Positions 43,191 through 54,822 of a stretch of 64,000 nt of DNA are shown here, piece by piece. The DNA is taken from the NCBI GenBank assembly GCA_038503075.1, contig JBCAML010000018.1:930001-994000 (forward strand). Reading direction: 5' to 3'. The DNA comes from Gyromitra esculenta. Taxonomy: Eukaryota; Ascomycota; Pezizomycetes; Pezizales; Discinaceae. The notes beneath the pieces were generated by a model. It had not been told where the DNA came from, did no database searches, and saw nothing but the letters and a program-made list of their open reading frames with translations. Made by a program: the position numbers and the translations under genes. Positions within the stretch are counted from its first letter, which is position 1; every line of letters begins with the position of its first letter.

Positions 43191-43701
43191 ATGGCTGTCA
43201 AGTTCGTGGTTGTGGTTGTGGTTGTGGTTGTGGTCTTCGTGTTTGGGTGACTTTCAAACTCTCTAAGGCACCTGACAGATGACAAACATGGAAGAAGCTA
43301 ACCGAACCAATGATGTCACTTCTTGGCAGCGGGGTCTGCAACCCTATTCCACACCTTTGTGCGTTTGCAACCACCAACGTCAAACCTCATGAACCCCTAA
43401 CAAACACCAAAAATAGCAACTCGCTTCCCTCTGTGGGAGGTTTGCTTCTCCAAGTCAAACTCTCTCTTCAAACTGCCAATATATCACCTCCATTTGCCTC
43501 CTTCGTCATTCATTGCCTGCACGGGAGAGAGATGTTTCATACCCTCCCACTTTCATGATGTCATGTTTTCAAGAAGAGCACCATGCTTCTTCGGATCTCC
43601 ATCCTCATATATTTTCAAGATGAACCCTGTATCGCTGCTCTTGGATACGGGGGTCTGACGAAAAGAGAGGTTATATAAACCTCGCTCTGCTCCCCTATTG
43701 A
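43191..43701. other. Spacer before the chromovirus
   Basis: Contains a (GTTGTG)n tract at 43204-43235 and a TATATAAA box at about 43672, 30 bp before the retrotransposon insertion. No gene is recognised. Confidence 0.45.
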
Positions 43702-43706
43702 TCGAA

Positions 43707-44136
43707 TCTCACGGTTGAGTCCCTCATTAAGCCCTTCAGTATCCCTGAAGGTGAGCAGCGCTACTTAATGAGGTATCAACGTGTTCGAAGAGTGCAGCGT
43801 TTCTACAAGTTCTACGAAGGGTTTATCTCCAGGCGAGATAAGTGCAGCGAGATGGACAGCGACAGCGACAGCGAGGATTCTGAGATAGAATCGAGATAGT
43901 ATTTCAACGGGTACAGGAGAAGGTAAACGAGAACGTTGCTTAAGGAAAGAAGAAGAAGAGAAACAAAGGCAACCAAAATCCTTCCTTAAATACCCCGCTT
44001 TTCGGTAACACCAACAATAACCCGACAACAACCGAAACACAAAGACATTATTACACTATCCTGAAACATAGCCGAACAACAAAGAAATTATATAACCATC
44101 CGAACCACAACTCCTTTCCTAAGTCAATCCATGAAA
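43707..44136 (-). repeat. 3' LTR of the chromovirus
   Basis: TCTCACGG to CATGAAA on the plus strand. The pol stop codon lies 13 bp inside it. Confidence 0.95.
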
Positions 44137-47100
44137 GTAGCTCCCCCCTTCAAGCGTGAGCTCCTGCGAACACTAGGTATAGCTAAGGTCGGGGTAGTTA
44201 AAAACTTTTCCAATGCCGACGTATCTGCTAGGTCTTCAGCGGGTTCCCAGGTAGGGTGAGCATATCCGGTCCATTCAACGAGGTACTGTTGCTTCTTGCG
44301 GTATATCCGTTGGTCCAAGATTTTCTCGATATAATATTCTTCTTGGTCATTGACAACAACAGGCACCGGGGGAGGAATGATTTGTCCGGGAAGAGCATCA
44401 TGGGCCGCAGGTTTCAATAAAGAAACATGGAAGACAGGGTGGTACTTGACCGATGATGGAAGGTCAACTTCATAGGCAAAAGGGGAGATCATCTTCTTAA
44501 TCGGATAGGGTCCCATCCATTTCCAATCCAGCTTTCTAGCATTACAGGAAGTTCTAATGTTCTTCATTGAAACGAAGACATGGTCATCGACTCGGTAAGC
44601 TGGAGCAGGTATGCGGTGTCTATTCGTGGCCGTTTCTGGAATATCCTGGGCGGTCCTTATTTGTGTTCGTAGATGGTTATAGAGTTCCTGCATCGTTTGA
44701 CTGAATGAGGCAGCATCTAGGCTCTGAGGGGTCGCTTGGGTTGGGAGGAGAGTAGTATCGAAGCGAGGATGGTACCCATAGTTGGCAAAGAAAGGGGAGA
44801 CTTTAGTACTCGCAGACTCCTGGTTATTTGCTGAGAACTCGGCCATAGGTAACCAGTTACTCCAGTCCTCCTGTTGATAAGATACATAAGATCGTAGGTA
44901 CTGTTCCATAACCGCGTTTAGTCTCTCCGTCTGCCCGTCTGTCTCAGGATGGAAAGCAGTAGACATTCTAGCCTGAATCCCAAGGCGTTGACACAACTCT
45001 TTCCAAAAATGGGCTGTAAATTGGGTACCTTGGTCTGATGTAATATGCGTAGGTAACCCATGTAATTTCCAGACATGTTGTAGGTATAAATCAGCTACAT
45101 CTCTGGAGTTGACGGTCGTGTTACAAGGGATAAGATGGCGCATTTTGGACAGTCGGTCGACTACTACCATAATAGCATCATAGCCATTTCATTCGGGGAG
45201 GCCGGTAACGAAATCCATAGAGATTTCTTGCCATGGGCGATTAGGGATAGGTAGGGGACGGAGGACTCCTTGGGTACGTTGGGTAACTGGTTTTGCCTTT
45301 TGGCAGATATGACAGTTACGGACATATTGCCCGATCGACTCCCTCATCTTGGGCCAATAGAACCTTCTAGCAAGGAGTTCGAAGGTTTTATCGCGTCCTG
45401 GATGGCCTGCGGCAGGGGTATCATGGTGTCTCTTAATCAATTCAAGGCGGAGGGGGGCAGATTCTGGGACGTAGATACAGTCTCGATAATAGAGTTTTCC
45501 GTTTTCCTCCTTGCACTCGCTTAAGGTAATCTCCTTGGATTGTTGGTCCTTATTCCTTAACGCTAGGAGGATCTTTTCAGGAAACTTGTCAGCGATATAT
45601 CCTTCTGCAAATAGCTTTTTTAGGGGGGCGTCCAGTTCAGCGGCTTCGTTTGATAAAGAAGCCGACAACAAACTTAGCTTAGGGTCAAGATTCTCCTTCT
45701 TTAGCACCACCTGGCTCTGATGTGCTAATCGTTCATCCCCTTCCTTGGGGAGATCTCCTGATCTCCTGGTCAACGCATCCGGTTTTCCCCCTTGGCTTCC
45801 TGGTCTATATGTGATCACAAAATCAAAGCGCGATAGGTATTCAGCCCATCTAGCTTGACAGCGATTGAGTTGCTTGGTACTCATAAAGTATTCAAGGTTT
45901 TTATGGTCGCTGATCACATCGATTGGGTGTTTTGATCCTTCCAACTCGGGGCGCCATTCTTCGAAAACACGGATGATAGCCAGCAGTTCCTTATCATAAA
46001 TCTCATAGTTGCATTCCGCAGGGGAGTGCTTTTTTGAAAAGAAGGCTACGGGATGTAGGACTCCTGCGTCATCGTACTGAGATAAGATTCCGCCTGACAC
46101 GAAGTCTGAAGCGTCGGTTTCCACAATGATTTTTTTGTCAGGATCAAAGTGGATGAGGATGGGGGCAGTGGTGAACGCGTGTTTTAGATTTTCGAAGGCG
46201 ATATCGGCTTCGACGGTCCATTCGAAGTTGATGCCTTTTCTTGTAAGGGCAGTAAGAGGTGAAGCGAGTTTCGAGAACCCCAGGATAAACCGGCGATAGA
46301 AATTAGCAAATCCTAAGAATGCTTGCACATCTTTAACACTCTTCGGAGTTCCCCATTCTCGGACGGCTTTTAATTTCTCTTCGTCCATCTTAATGCCGTC
46401 GGGAGTAAGGATAAGGCCTAGATATTTTGTCGTCTGTACCTCAAACTCACATTTCTCGGGTTTAAGGAGAATGTTATTATCCTTTAGCGTCTGTAGAACC
46501 TTTCGAACGTGAGTTTGGTGTTCGTCGAAGGTATCACTGTAAATGAGAATGTCGTCTAGGTATGCGGTGCAAAAGATATCCAGGTATTCAGTGAGGCAGT
46601 CGTTCACGAAGCGTTGGAAGGTGCCGGGAGCGTTGGTTAGTCCAAAGGGCATCACTTGGTACTCGTAGAGACCATAGCGGGTTCGGAAAGCGGTTTTCCA
46701 TTCCTCTCCATCGGCGATTCGAATTTGATGATAACCGTCGCGGAGGTCGAGTTTGGTATACCATTGAGCTTTCGCTAATCGGTCCAGGGTTTCTCGTATA
46801 AGAGGGGAAGTGTATCGATCCTTGACTGTAATGGCGTTCAGGCCTCTATAGTCAACACATAGTCGGAGGGAGCCGTCTGCTTTTTTCACGAACAATACAG
46901 GGGAGCCGGAGGGAGAGGAGCTAGCGCGGATGAAGCCTTTCTCTAGGTTATCTTCGATATATTTCTTAAGAACGATAAGTTCCTCTCTTGACATCCCATA
47001 AAGTGGTCCAAATGGTGCATCTTTTCCTTCCATTAAGTGTATTTTATGGTCGTAGGGGCGGCGTGGGGGGAGTCCTTGTGCTTTTGCTTTGTCGAACATG

Positions 47101-47816
47101 TCTAGGAAGTCATGATACTCAGCGGGAATCCTAGACTTCCATTCTTCCTTAGTTGTTGTATTGTCTATAAGTTTGTTTATCTCATAGAGGGACATGGCGT
47201 AGGCTTGGTGGGTGCGTTTCCTAGTAAGAGTCCTAAAGCTGGCAGCGCCAATAAAGGACATATTTAGTCTGGGGGGAGCAGGAATTGATGGGGAGACGAC
47301 GACAGGGGAGTGAGGGGCGCAGTGGGTGGTGCAGAGTTTAGAATTAAACTCGATGCGTTTATCGGCAAACTGAAGATGCACATCGTGATGTTTCATCCAT
47401 GGTATTCCCAAGACCAAGGGGTAGTGACCTAATTGAGTTACAAAACAGGGCGCTTGTTCTTGATGGTTTCTAATGGATAAGTTGAGTTTGGCGATGTGGG
47501 TGATATCTCCGGAGGCGACAGGGCGTCCATCGATAACTTCAAGTTGTCGGGGAGTTTTTAGGGGGGTAAGGGGAAGAGAATGGTGACTCGCGAATTTCTG
47601 GTCAATAAATGCAAATCCTGAGGCCCCGGTGTCTAGTAAAGCGTGGGTGTTTATAATTTTATTGCTATGGGAAATCTTGCATGCTACTACAAAGTGTTCC
47701 CCATCCAATTGATCCTCCACGCTTATACCGGAAACCGAAAACCCCGAAATAGAAAATGCAGATAAAGGTAAGAAATTTGAAACCAAGGTAGGGTCACTGA
47801 TCGACCTTGGTTGGAC
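44124..47816 (-). pseudogene. Chromovirus Pol polyprotein, one stop in integrase
   Basis: Read from the slippery site at about 47819-47825. Protease: [34 protein letters not shown] and the catalytic [12 protein letters not shown]. RNase [26 protein letters not shown] and VISDHKNLEYF. Integrase: a zinc-binding block with CHICQKAKP, MDFVTGLPE, ITSDQGTQF and HPETDGQTERLN (DDE). Chromodomain: YYIEKILDQRI, YLVEWTGYAHPTWEPAEDL. A TGA at 45189-45191 replaces a Ser codon that the two related copies keep (TCA), a single C-to-G change. Otherwise the frame is open for about 1,230 codons. The last five codons and stop extend into the 3' LTR. Confidence 0.94.
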
Positions 47817-49108
47817 TAGTTTAAAGCCTCGCTTGAGGCGTTTGCCGACTCTAGGGCAAAAAATTGAGGCGGGAGAGGTGGCGGCGGTAAGGAGGAGGCC
47901 GGGGGCGTACGGTTAGCAGGTGGGGCGGTGAGTGCTCCTCTCATCGTAGGTTTTTTGGGGGCAGAGGGGCAATTGGCATAGGAGTGGTCCGGGGCGGCAC
48001 AGAACATGCACTTCCCAGTGGCGCGACGCCACTGTTTTTCTTCCTCCGATAGTTTTCTCCACCCGTTAACCATTGTGTATCGTTGGTCTTGAGGAGGGCG
48101 AGAAAGGTTGCTGGTACGTCCGAAAGATAGGTCCATCGGGGTTAGTCCTCCTGGGGTAAAAGAGGAAGCAGGGGTGAAGGCGGCGGGGGTGCTGAATTGA
48201 CCCATATTATCTCTGGCGTTTCCTCGTTTCTCTGCCTTGCGAGCTCGGATACGATTATCCAGTCGGGTAAGGGTGAGAATCATCTCCGGGAGGTTAGCAG
48301 GGGCAATCGGTGCAAACACCATGGCTTCTTTTAATTCCTCCGACATGCCGTGTTCCAATGCGTCCATCTTTGAGTTCTCATCGAAATTCAGCTGGCCCAT
48401 GATTCTTTGGAAGTCGGCTAAATAGGCTGAAAAATCACGCTTTCCTTGACGGAGCTGGTGGAGTTCTCGTCGAGCAGTGCCAGTCGGATCTGGGTCTCCA
48501 AAAGCGGTTTCCAAGGCGGCGATAAGCTCTTCTGCGTTGTTCCAAGTGGTGAGGCCTGAGGGGAGAACAGTGTGACGGACCTGTTCTAGGGCTGCTCCTT
48601 CCAGTCGATTGATGGTGTAAAGTATCATCGTGGTTTCGTTGGCGAAGCGGTCTCGGTTGACGGTTAATTTGGAGCGTAATTGGAGAATGAATCCGGGGAG
48701 TTTTGCTCGGGATCCATCGAACTTTTCTGGGTCCGGCATGCGTTCTGATCGGTGGGTATTTGACGGCGGGGGAGGGGTAGCTGCGAGGTTGGGTGGGGCG
48801 GGGGGTACTTGGGTGACGGATCGGGCTTCATTCCGTTCTTGTCGAAGTCGAGCAATTAGGCTAGCGGCTTCGGTAACCCGTTGGTCTTGTTCGGTTGCAT
48901 GACGGAGGGCATTATCGGTTGGGATCCGGGCAGTATTGAGTTTTACCTCATTTTCCCGTTCGCTTTCCTGGAGGACGTCAATCTGGTCTTCCAGGGCTTG
49001 GTTCAGTTCCCTGAGTTCGTTGTATAGCTCTGCAGGGTCGTCTCGGTAGGCCTGAGCGAAAGCTTCTCTAGTGGGGAAGCGTTTCGCAGCGACGGCGGCT
49101 CCTTCCAT
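47816..49108 (-). CDS. Chromovirus Gag with CCHC zinc knuckle
   Basis: 430 codons, open. The N-terminal coiled coil is about residues 20-100 (LYNELRELNQALEDQIDVLQ). The capsid-like core includes MPDPEKFDGSRAKLPGFILQ, YTINRLEGAALEQV and FSAYLADFQRIMGQL. A zinc knuckle CMFCAAPDHSYANC is at about residue 375. It ends EALN-TAG directly after the heptamer TTTAAAC, with pol in the -1 frame. Role: particle formation and RNA packaging. The start is the ATG at 49108, 70 bp after the LTR. Confidence 0.94.
   Translation of the reverse strand: MEGAAVAAKRFPTREAFAQAYRDDPAELYNELRELNQALEDQIDVLQESERENEVKLNTARIPTDNALRHATEQDQRVTEAASLIARLRQERNEARSVTQVPPAPPNLAATPPPPSNTHRSERMPDPEKFDGSRAKLPGFILQLRSKLTVNRDRFANETTMILYTINRLEGAALEQVRHTVLPSGLTTWNNAEELIAALETAFGDPDPTGTARRELHQLRQGKRDFSAYLADFQRIMGQLNFDENSKMDALEHGMSEELKEAMVFAPIAPANLPEMILTLTRLDNRIRARKAEKRGNARDNMGQFSTPAAFTPASSFTPGGLTPMDLSFGRTSNLSRPPQDQRYTMVNGWRKLSEEEKQWRRATGKCMFCAAPDHSYANCPSAPKKPTMRGALTAPPANRTPPASSLPPPPLPPQFFALESANASSEALN
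47819..47825 (-). promoter_or_regulatory. -1 programmed frameshift site TTTAAAC
   Basis: Zero frame reads GCT TTA AAC TAG, the canonical X XXY YYZ slippery heptamer immediately before the gag stop. The -1 frame is open upstream and through pol. The same arrangement is kept in the related element at about 54803-54811. Confidence 0.85.
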
Positions 49109-49164
49109 GATGGAAGAGTGTTAGGTGTACAGATGATGGTAGAGTGGTAGAAGGTGTAGATGTT

Positions 49165-49177
49165 GGAAGCAACGTAA
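49165..49177 (-). promoter_or_regulatory. Putative self-complementary primer-binding site
   Basis: RNA-sense TTACGTTGCTTCC begins right after the 5' LTR. Nine bases (ACGTTGCTT) are the complement of AAGCAACGT in the LTR at 49404-49412, about 45 bp downstream of the TATTTAAG box. No TGG-type tRNA primer site is present. Confidence 0.5.
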
Positions 49178-49607
49178 TCTCACGGTTGAGTCCCTCGTTA
49201 AGCCCTTCAGTATCCCTGAAGGTGAGCAGCGCTACTTAATGAGGTATCAACGTGTTCGAAGAGTGCAGCGTTTCTACAAGTTCTACGAAGGGTTTATCTC
49301 CAGGCGAGATAAGTGCAGCGAGATGGACAGCGACAGCGACAGCGAGGATTCTGAGATAGAATCGAGATAGTATTTCAACGGGTACAGGAGAAGGTAAACG
49401 AGAACGTTGCTTAAGGAAAGAAGAAGAAGAGAAACAAAGGCAACCAAAATCCTTCCTTAAATACCCCGCTTTTCGGTAACACCAACAATAACCCGACAAC
49501 AACCGAAACACAAAGACATTATTACACTATCCTGAAACATAGCCGAACAACAAAGAAATTATATAACCATCCGAACCACAACTCCTTTCCTAAGTCAATC
49601 CATGAAA
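49178..49607 (-). repeat. 5' LTR of the chromovirus
   Basis: 430 bp. It contains TATTTAAG (about 49455-49464 on the minus strand) and, near its 3' end, the two-stem hairpin. Confidence 0.95.
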
Positions 49608-49612
49608 TCGAA

Positions 49613-50559
49613 GCTCCAGATTCGGTAGAAACGCAAGAAATTTACTATATTTGCCTTTTATATTTATTATATTCAATTAAAATATTCGATCAATATCAAC
49701 CTATATTCACTATGGATTAAAGAGATTCTACAGGTAGACCACCTCCCACTTTTACGCCAGACTAGACTAATAGATAACTAACAGACAAACCCTTACCAAA
49801 CGCAGACCTGTACAAACAAAGGACCTCTACAAACCGCAGACCTCTACAAACCGCAGACCCAACTAAGATCAACATGGCAATTTCACGGATTAATTTGGGC
49901 TATGGGTAAGGATGGAGTTATTGGTTGTCATGGGCTATTTCTTTTATACAATGTGTGTTATACCTGTACCTTTTGAAGGAGTTCCTGGCCCTGGAGTTAC
50001 CCTATCTCTGGAGTTACCCTACTTTAGCACCTTCCGGATCGGGACTGGAGCCTGTTACCCTGCCTCCAATCCTTCCAGTAGGTATAGTATTTGGAGAAGG
50101 GGGGACAGCACCAGAAAAGACCTGTCCCGGAGGGCAAAAGTAACCCCTAGGCCGTCAAGCAAAACCGTCCGGCGGAATAGGACCCGGAGAGTATGTAGGG
50201 GAAGTGTCTGGCTTCGCTGTGGTTCAAACGGATTGCGAATCGGACCAAAACTGGCGGAGTTGCAGACTGACAAAGATCAGGGAACGCAATGCTACGCGAC
50301 GATTCGGATAGGCGAAATGATCATTTCGAAGAGACGAACGCAATGAAGAAGAATACGTAACTCCCATGTTACTGACATGCATACTGCTCAGAGAATCACA
50401 GATCAGGGCCAGGGAACTCAAAATGGCATCAGGTATGGAGATAAGGCGAAGTGGTTTCATGTTGTCATAGTAGTTAGTGCCTCTACACCACACAATACCC
50501 CAACATAGTAGAGAGGAGGAATTATAAATACTCTCGCAGTGGGTGTAAACTCTGAGTCG
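49613..50559. other. Unassigned sequence with a short LTR-C fragment
   Basis: AT-rich to about 49740, then three copies of a 19 bp tandem (ACAAACCGCAGACCTCT) at 49800-49858, an LTR-C start (TTTCACGGATTAATTTGGGC) at about 49880, and an open frame 49912-50346 without recognised relatives. Confidence 0.5.
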
Positions 50560-50903
50560 GATCATTAGCGACGAAGAACGAGCCTTATTAATATTATATT
50601 GTTTCTAGCAAAATCACTTCTGTGCAATTTACTCTTTTACTTGTGAATTACTTTTATCTTGCTTAGCAAGGCCTTGTCCCTTCAGTGTTAGTTATTAAAA
50701 CCTTACTATTGGAAGTTCTTCAAGGAACTTTGCTCGATCCCTACTTTGAACCCTACGATTATCTTTTAGCGGTTCATAAGAAGCAGTTAGGACTTGCACC
50801 TGTGTATTGTGTTGCGGATAGCAACCGAGCAGGTTATAGCGTCTAGATTGTTATCTAAAGCTTCTTGGAGATTTCCTGTGTGGTAAGAAGTACCGGTCTT
50901 ACA
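50560..50903 (+). repeat. Repeat family A, copy 4
   Basis: Full-length match to 10332-10676. Its right end abuts a truncated LTR-C. Confidence 0.82.
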
Positions 50904-51244
50904 ATGTCCTTGTTGTTTGGTTAGGCTTTGGTTATAGGTCCGACTATGGGAAAAGCGGGGTATTTAAGGGATGGTTTTTGGTTGCTTGTTGTTTCTTTTC
51001 TTTCTCTCTCCTTAAGCAACGTTCTCGTTTACGTCTACTGTAATACTCTGAATACTACCTCAATTCTACCTCAGAATCCACGCCTTTGCTGTCTCTATCA
51101 CACTGCACTTAACTCGCCTTGAGTTAGACCCCTCGTAGAACCTGTAGAAACATCGCACTTCTCGAAAGTGTTAGAACTTCGCTTAAGTAGCACTGCTTAC
51201 CTTCAGGGATACTGAAGGGCTTAACGAAGGACTGAACCGTGAGA
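50904..51244 (+). repeat. 5' LTR of chromovirus relative 2, left end missing
   Basis: Matches LTR-C from the TATTTAAG region to CCGTGAGA; the first part is replaced by repeat A. Only roughly 80% similar by eye to the 3' LTR at 58907-59311, so the element is old. Confidence 0.8.
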
Positions 51245-51978
51245 TTACCTTACTTAATATATCTACACTTTCTACCTCGAAGCAACTCTTTGCATGGAAA
51301 TCATCGCGCGGATTCGCCAATCCATACTAAGCATCTTCCCCTACTTAATTCTGCGAAAACCCCTCGTTGAAGTTATCCCCGAGTGGCTCGATCAAGAGTA
51401 CCTACGCACGAACTCCTTCCCTCGCCCAACGCCAACATCATGAGCTCACCCGCTCCTGCTGACCCCTCCAGTGAAGGAGCCGCAGTTGCTATCCAGAGAT
51501 TCCCGACAAGGGAAGCCTTCGCCTGGGCCATGAGAGAAGACCCCGTTGAGCTGTATAATCAGCTCCGGGATCTAAATCAGGCTCTAGAAGACCTGATTGA
51601 CGCCCTCCAGGAAAGTGAACGGGAAACAGAGGTCAAACTCAATACCGCTCGAATCCAAACCGAAAATGCCTCACGCTGTGCCATGGAACTAGACCAACAA
51701 GTCACCAAAGCAGCAAGCCTGATTTCTAGGCTATGACAGGAACGAAATGAAGCACACACCGCTGCCCAAGCCCCTCCTGCTCCACATAACCTCACGGCCA
51801 CCCCACCACCGCCATCAATGACTCACCGATCAGAATGGATGCCAGATCCAGAGAAGTTCGACGGGTCTAGAAGCAAGCTTCCTGGCTTCATACTACAACT
51901 CCACTCTAAACTCACTGTCAACCGAGACCGATTCGCCGATGAGACCACCATGATCCTATACACCATCAATCGCCTAGA

Positions 51979-53997
51979 TTTTTTTTTTTTTTTTTTGTTT
52001 AAATCATTTGATTATTGTTTCTAGGTACAAAACCGCTTATGCAACACGAAGGTTATGAAGTCAAAAAACCTATCCCCATCAAGTAGACACCCTTATCCGC
52101 CTGGGTAACAAAAGAGAACACAAAAGAGAAGCGAACTAAGTACTTCCAAAAGAACAGGACGATGTTCCTGCGATAAAACGACTTAAAGGTGCAGGGAAAG
52201 TTGACAGCGTATGCCTATGAGAGTAAAGAGACTTGCAGCCAACAACCGAAAAACAATGAGAAACCATAGAGGAAAGTCCATAGTAAAGCCACAAAGGAAG
52301 CAGAGAGTAGCCAGAAAAAGTTTTCAATCAAAGTTAGTAGGGGTTGGGAAAGTATTGGTGAAGCAACCTAAAGGTCCATCTGGTCATCTGCTGGAGGGGG
52401 CGGTGAGGCCTTTGAAGGGCGTGATGGGCAGCTGTTCAGGTGTGACTCATGGGGTCCGTCACAGTTGACACACTTAACAAGAGTGTGAGAGCAGGGGCGG
52501 CCTTTGGTTGAGCAAGTGAGGGTGGGGCAGGTATGTGCTGCAGTAGGATGAAGTCCAACACACCAGCGACAGCATGGTTGGTTGGGACATTTATTTGTGT
52601 GGTGTCCAAATTTGTGGCATTGGAAACACTGGGTAGAGGGTCCAAAACGGAGTATGCGTTCAGCTCGGACAGTGGTGGAAAAAGCAGAAAGGCATGTGCG
52701 ATTAGCGATCTCATTAGCTTTGGGGCCAGAGAGTGTGATGACAATGGAGGAAACTGTTTTTCCTCTTCGTTTTTCTGGTAGGGTGAGCCATCTTGGAGGT
52801 GTGTCCATGATGAGGCCGGGGTTGAAATTGCAGAGCTCTTGTTGAATGGCAGAGGGCTCCATGGAGGTAGGGATACCATGTACAACAAGTTGGTGCAGTG
52901 GTTCGTCAAGGTGTAGGGAGCGAGCTCCAGGGATGATGTGGAGAAATTGGCCAACTTTCCGGTAATGGGTGTTGGCAAACATGTTGTTCATGACCGTTAA
53001 CGACACATTCTGGGAATGTGTGTCTATTGCCACAGACTGGATGGTGATGGAACCAATGGCAGAGTTGAGTTTATCTCTGAGTTCCGTGGGTGACCCCTGA
53101 GAAAGGGGAGTGCCGTCGCGTTTGACAATTAAACGGCGTGCACGCATGGTGGGAGCGATGGTGAGAGGGGAGACATGAGTCTTAGGGGCAGGTGCAGATG
53201 CAGCCTGTTTGGTCTTTGCTGGTTGGGATTTTCTCTTGGGTTTGCTGGCCGCCACCTGAGCCCATTGCAGGGGCTTTGGGGCAGGAGGAGGTGCTGGGAT
53301 AGCAGCAGCAGGAGCAGGAGGAAGAGGAGCACTAGGTGCAGGTGGTTCTTAAGGCACTGCCTTCCCTACTGTGAGCAGCAGGTGGTCACGCTCTAGTTTG
53401 CTCAAAGTCGGGGACTCTGGAAACATGTCTGGGAGAGGTGCAGGAGCTGGTTTGCTTGCTGCTTCCTTGAGGGTGGTGATTTCCCCTTGTAGATGCTGTA
53501 TCATGTCAAGGAGTTTTTGGAAGTGGAGGAGGTTGATCTTGTCGGCTCTCTCTAGAGCGTTGCAAACATCAAACCCAAAAGCTGGCTCACTGCCTAGGTG
53601 AGTGGTAATGGCCTCCCCTGGTTTATTCCAGAGGCCCACCCAGTGGGTTGGCTTTCCGAAAACAGGAGGGGATGGGGGAGAGGTGTCAGCTCTCTGTCTT
53701 TTTGATGGTGAGGGTGTTCTTGGATCCGCCGCAGATGAAGAGGAGGAGGCAACGAATGGGTTTGGAGTTCCCTCAACCTGATGATGGGGGAATATGGGTG
53801 TAAACATGTTGCCTTTACCTTTGGGAGGCATTGCGACCGTGGGGTGTTGTGTAAACGATGATCCAAATTGTTTGTGGAAGAGGGGTAATGGAATGAAGCC
53901 GAAGTGCTAAAGACTTTTGGCTGTGTGTAACACCGTTGCAACGCAAAAGGTGGTGGTGAACTTTCAATCGAAGAGGTTGTAGCGGGGACGGAGGATG
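51979..53997 (-). mobile_element. ORF1-only LINE-like retroposon, copy 2, full length
   Basis: 2,019 bp with a perfect 16 bp target duplication CCATCAATCGCCTAGA (51963-51978, 53998-54013) and a poly-A tail on the minus strand (51979-51996). It contains ORF1 and a 370 bp 3' UTR but no ORF2. Confidence 0.93.
52368..53831 (-). pseudogene. LINE ORF1 with one stop
   Basis: About 487 codons in one frame, interrupted only by TAA at about 53349. The N-terminal part (MPPKGKGNMFTPIFPHHQ) has a short helical region (LLHFQKLLDMIQHLQGEIT). The C-terminal part repeats the knuckles CFQCHKFGHHTNKC, CCRWCVGLHPTAAHTC and CVNCDGPHESHLNSC of copy 1. It shows the N-terminus that copy 1 lost. Confidence 0.85.
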
Positions 53998-54822
53998 CCA
54001 TCAATCGCCTAGAAGGAGCAGCCCTAGAACAGGTCCGCCATACCGTTCTTCCCTCTGGACTTTCTTTGTGGAACAGTGCGGAACAGCTTATCGCCTCTTC
54101 AGAAACGGCTTTCGGAGACCCAGATCACACTGGCACTGTCCGACGGGAATTGCATCAGCTTCGTCAAGGCAAGCAAGACTTCTCCGCTTACCTGGCCGAT
54201 TTCCAAAGAATCATGGGGAAGCTGAACTTCGACGAGAACTCAAAGATGGATGCTCTGGAACACAGCATGTCAGAGGAACTTAAGGAAGCCATGGTATTCA
54301 CCACAACGGTCCCCACTACTCTCAACGAAATGATCCTCACCCTTACTCACCTTGATAATCGTATCCGAGCTCGTAAGGCAGAAAAGCAAGGCAACATGCG
54401 CGATGTCATGGGACAGTTCAGCTCCCAAGCAGCAACCCCCTTTGTTCTGGCCTTGTCCTTTGTACCAGGAGGCCTTGCCCCTATGGATCTCTCTTTCAGC
54501 CGCACCAGCAATGTCTCTCGCCCCCCTCAGGATCAAAGGTATACTATGGTTAACGGAAGAAGGAAGCTTTCGGAGGAGAAAAACAGTGGTGTCACTCCAC
54601 TGGGAAATGTATGTTCTGTGCCGCCCCCGACCACTCTTATGCCAACTGCCCCTCTGCTCCAAAGAAACCCACCATGAGGGGAGCACTTACCAATCTCGCC
54701 AATGCCTCCGTTCCTCCCGCCTCCTCTGCTCACCAACTTCCTCCTCCTCCATTGCCGCCCCAGTTCTTTGCTATTGACGCCCCAGACGCCTCCGAGGAGG
54801 CTTTAAACTAGTTCAACTGAAG

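Larger units (their letters stand above)
43707..49607 (-). mobile_element. Near-intact chromovirus (Ty3/Gypsy LTR retrotransposon)
   Basis: 5,901 bp with target duplication TCGAA (43702-43706, 49608-49612), LTRs of 430 bp each, gag, pol with protease, RT, RNase H, integrase and chromodomain, and a purine tract ending in GGGGGGAGCTAC before the 3' LTR. The LTRs differ only at one base in the reads compared by eye (43723 A/G region), so insertion is recent. Chromoviruses copy via RNA and use the chromodomain to target chromatin. Confidence 0.96.
51440..54811 (+). pseudogene. Gag of chromovirus relative 2, interrupted by a LINE
   Basis: Parts 51440-51978 and 54014-54811 align with the intact Gag. 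A TGA at about 51736 breaks the coiled coil, a 2.0 kb LINE splits YTINRLEGAALEQV, and a one-base shift at about 54580 precedes the zinc knuckle CAAPDHSYANC. It ends GCT TTA AAC TAG, keeping the slippery heptamer. Confidence 0.88.

Noticed and set aside
49912..50346. 144-codon open frame
   Set aside because: No recognisable domain, in a repeat-rich stretch next to an LTR fragment.
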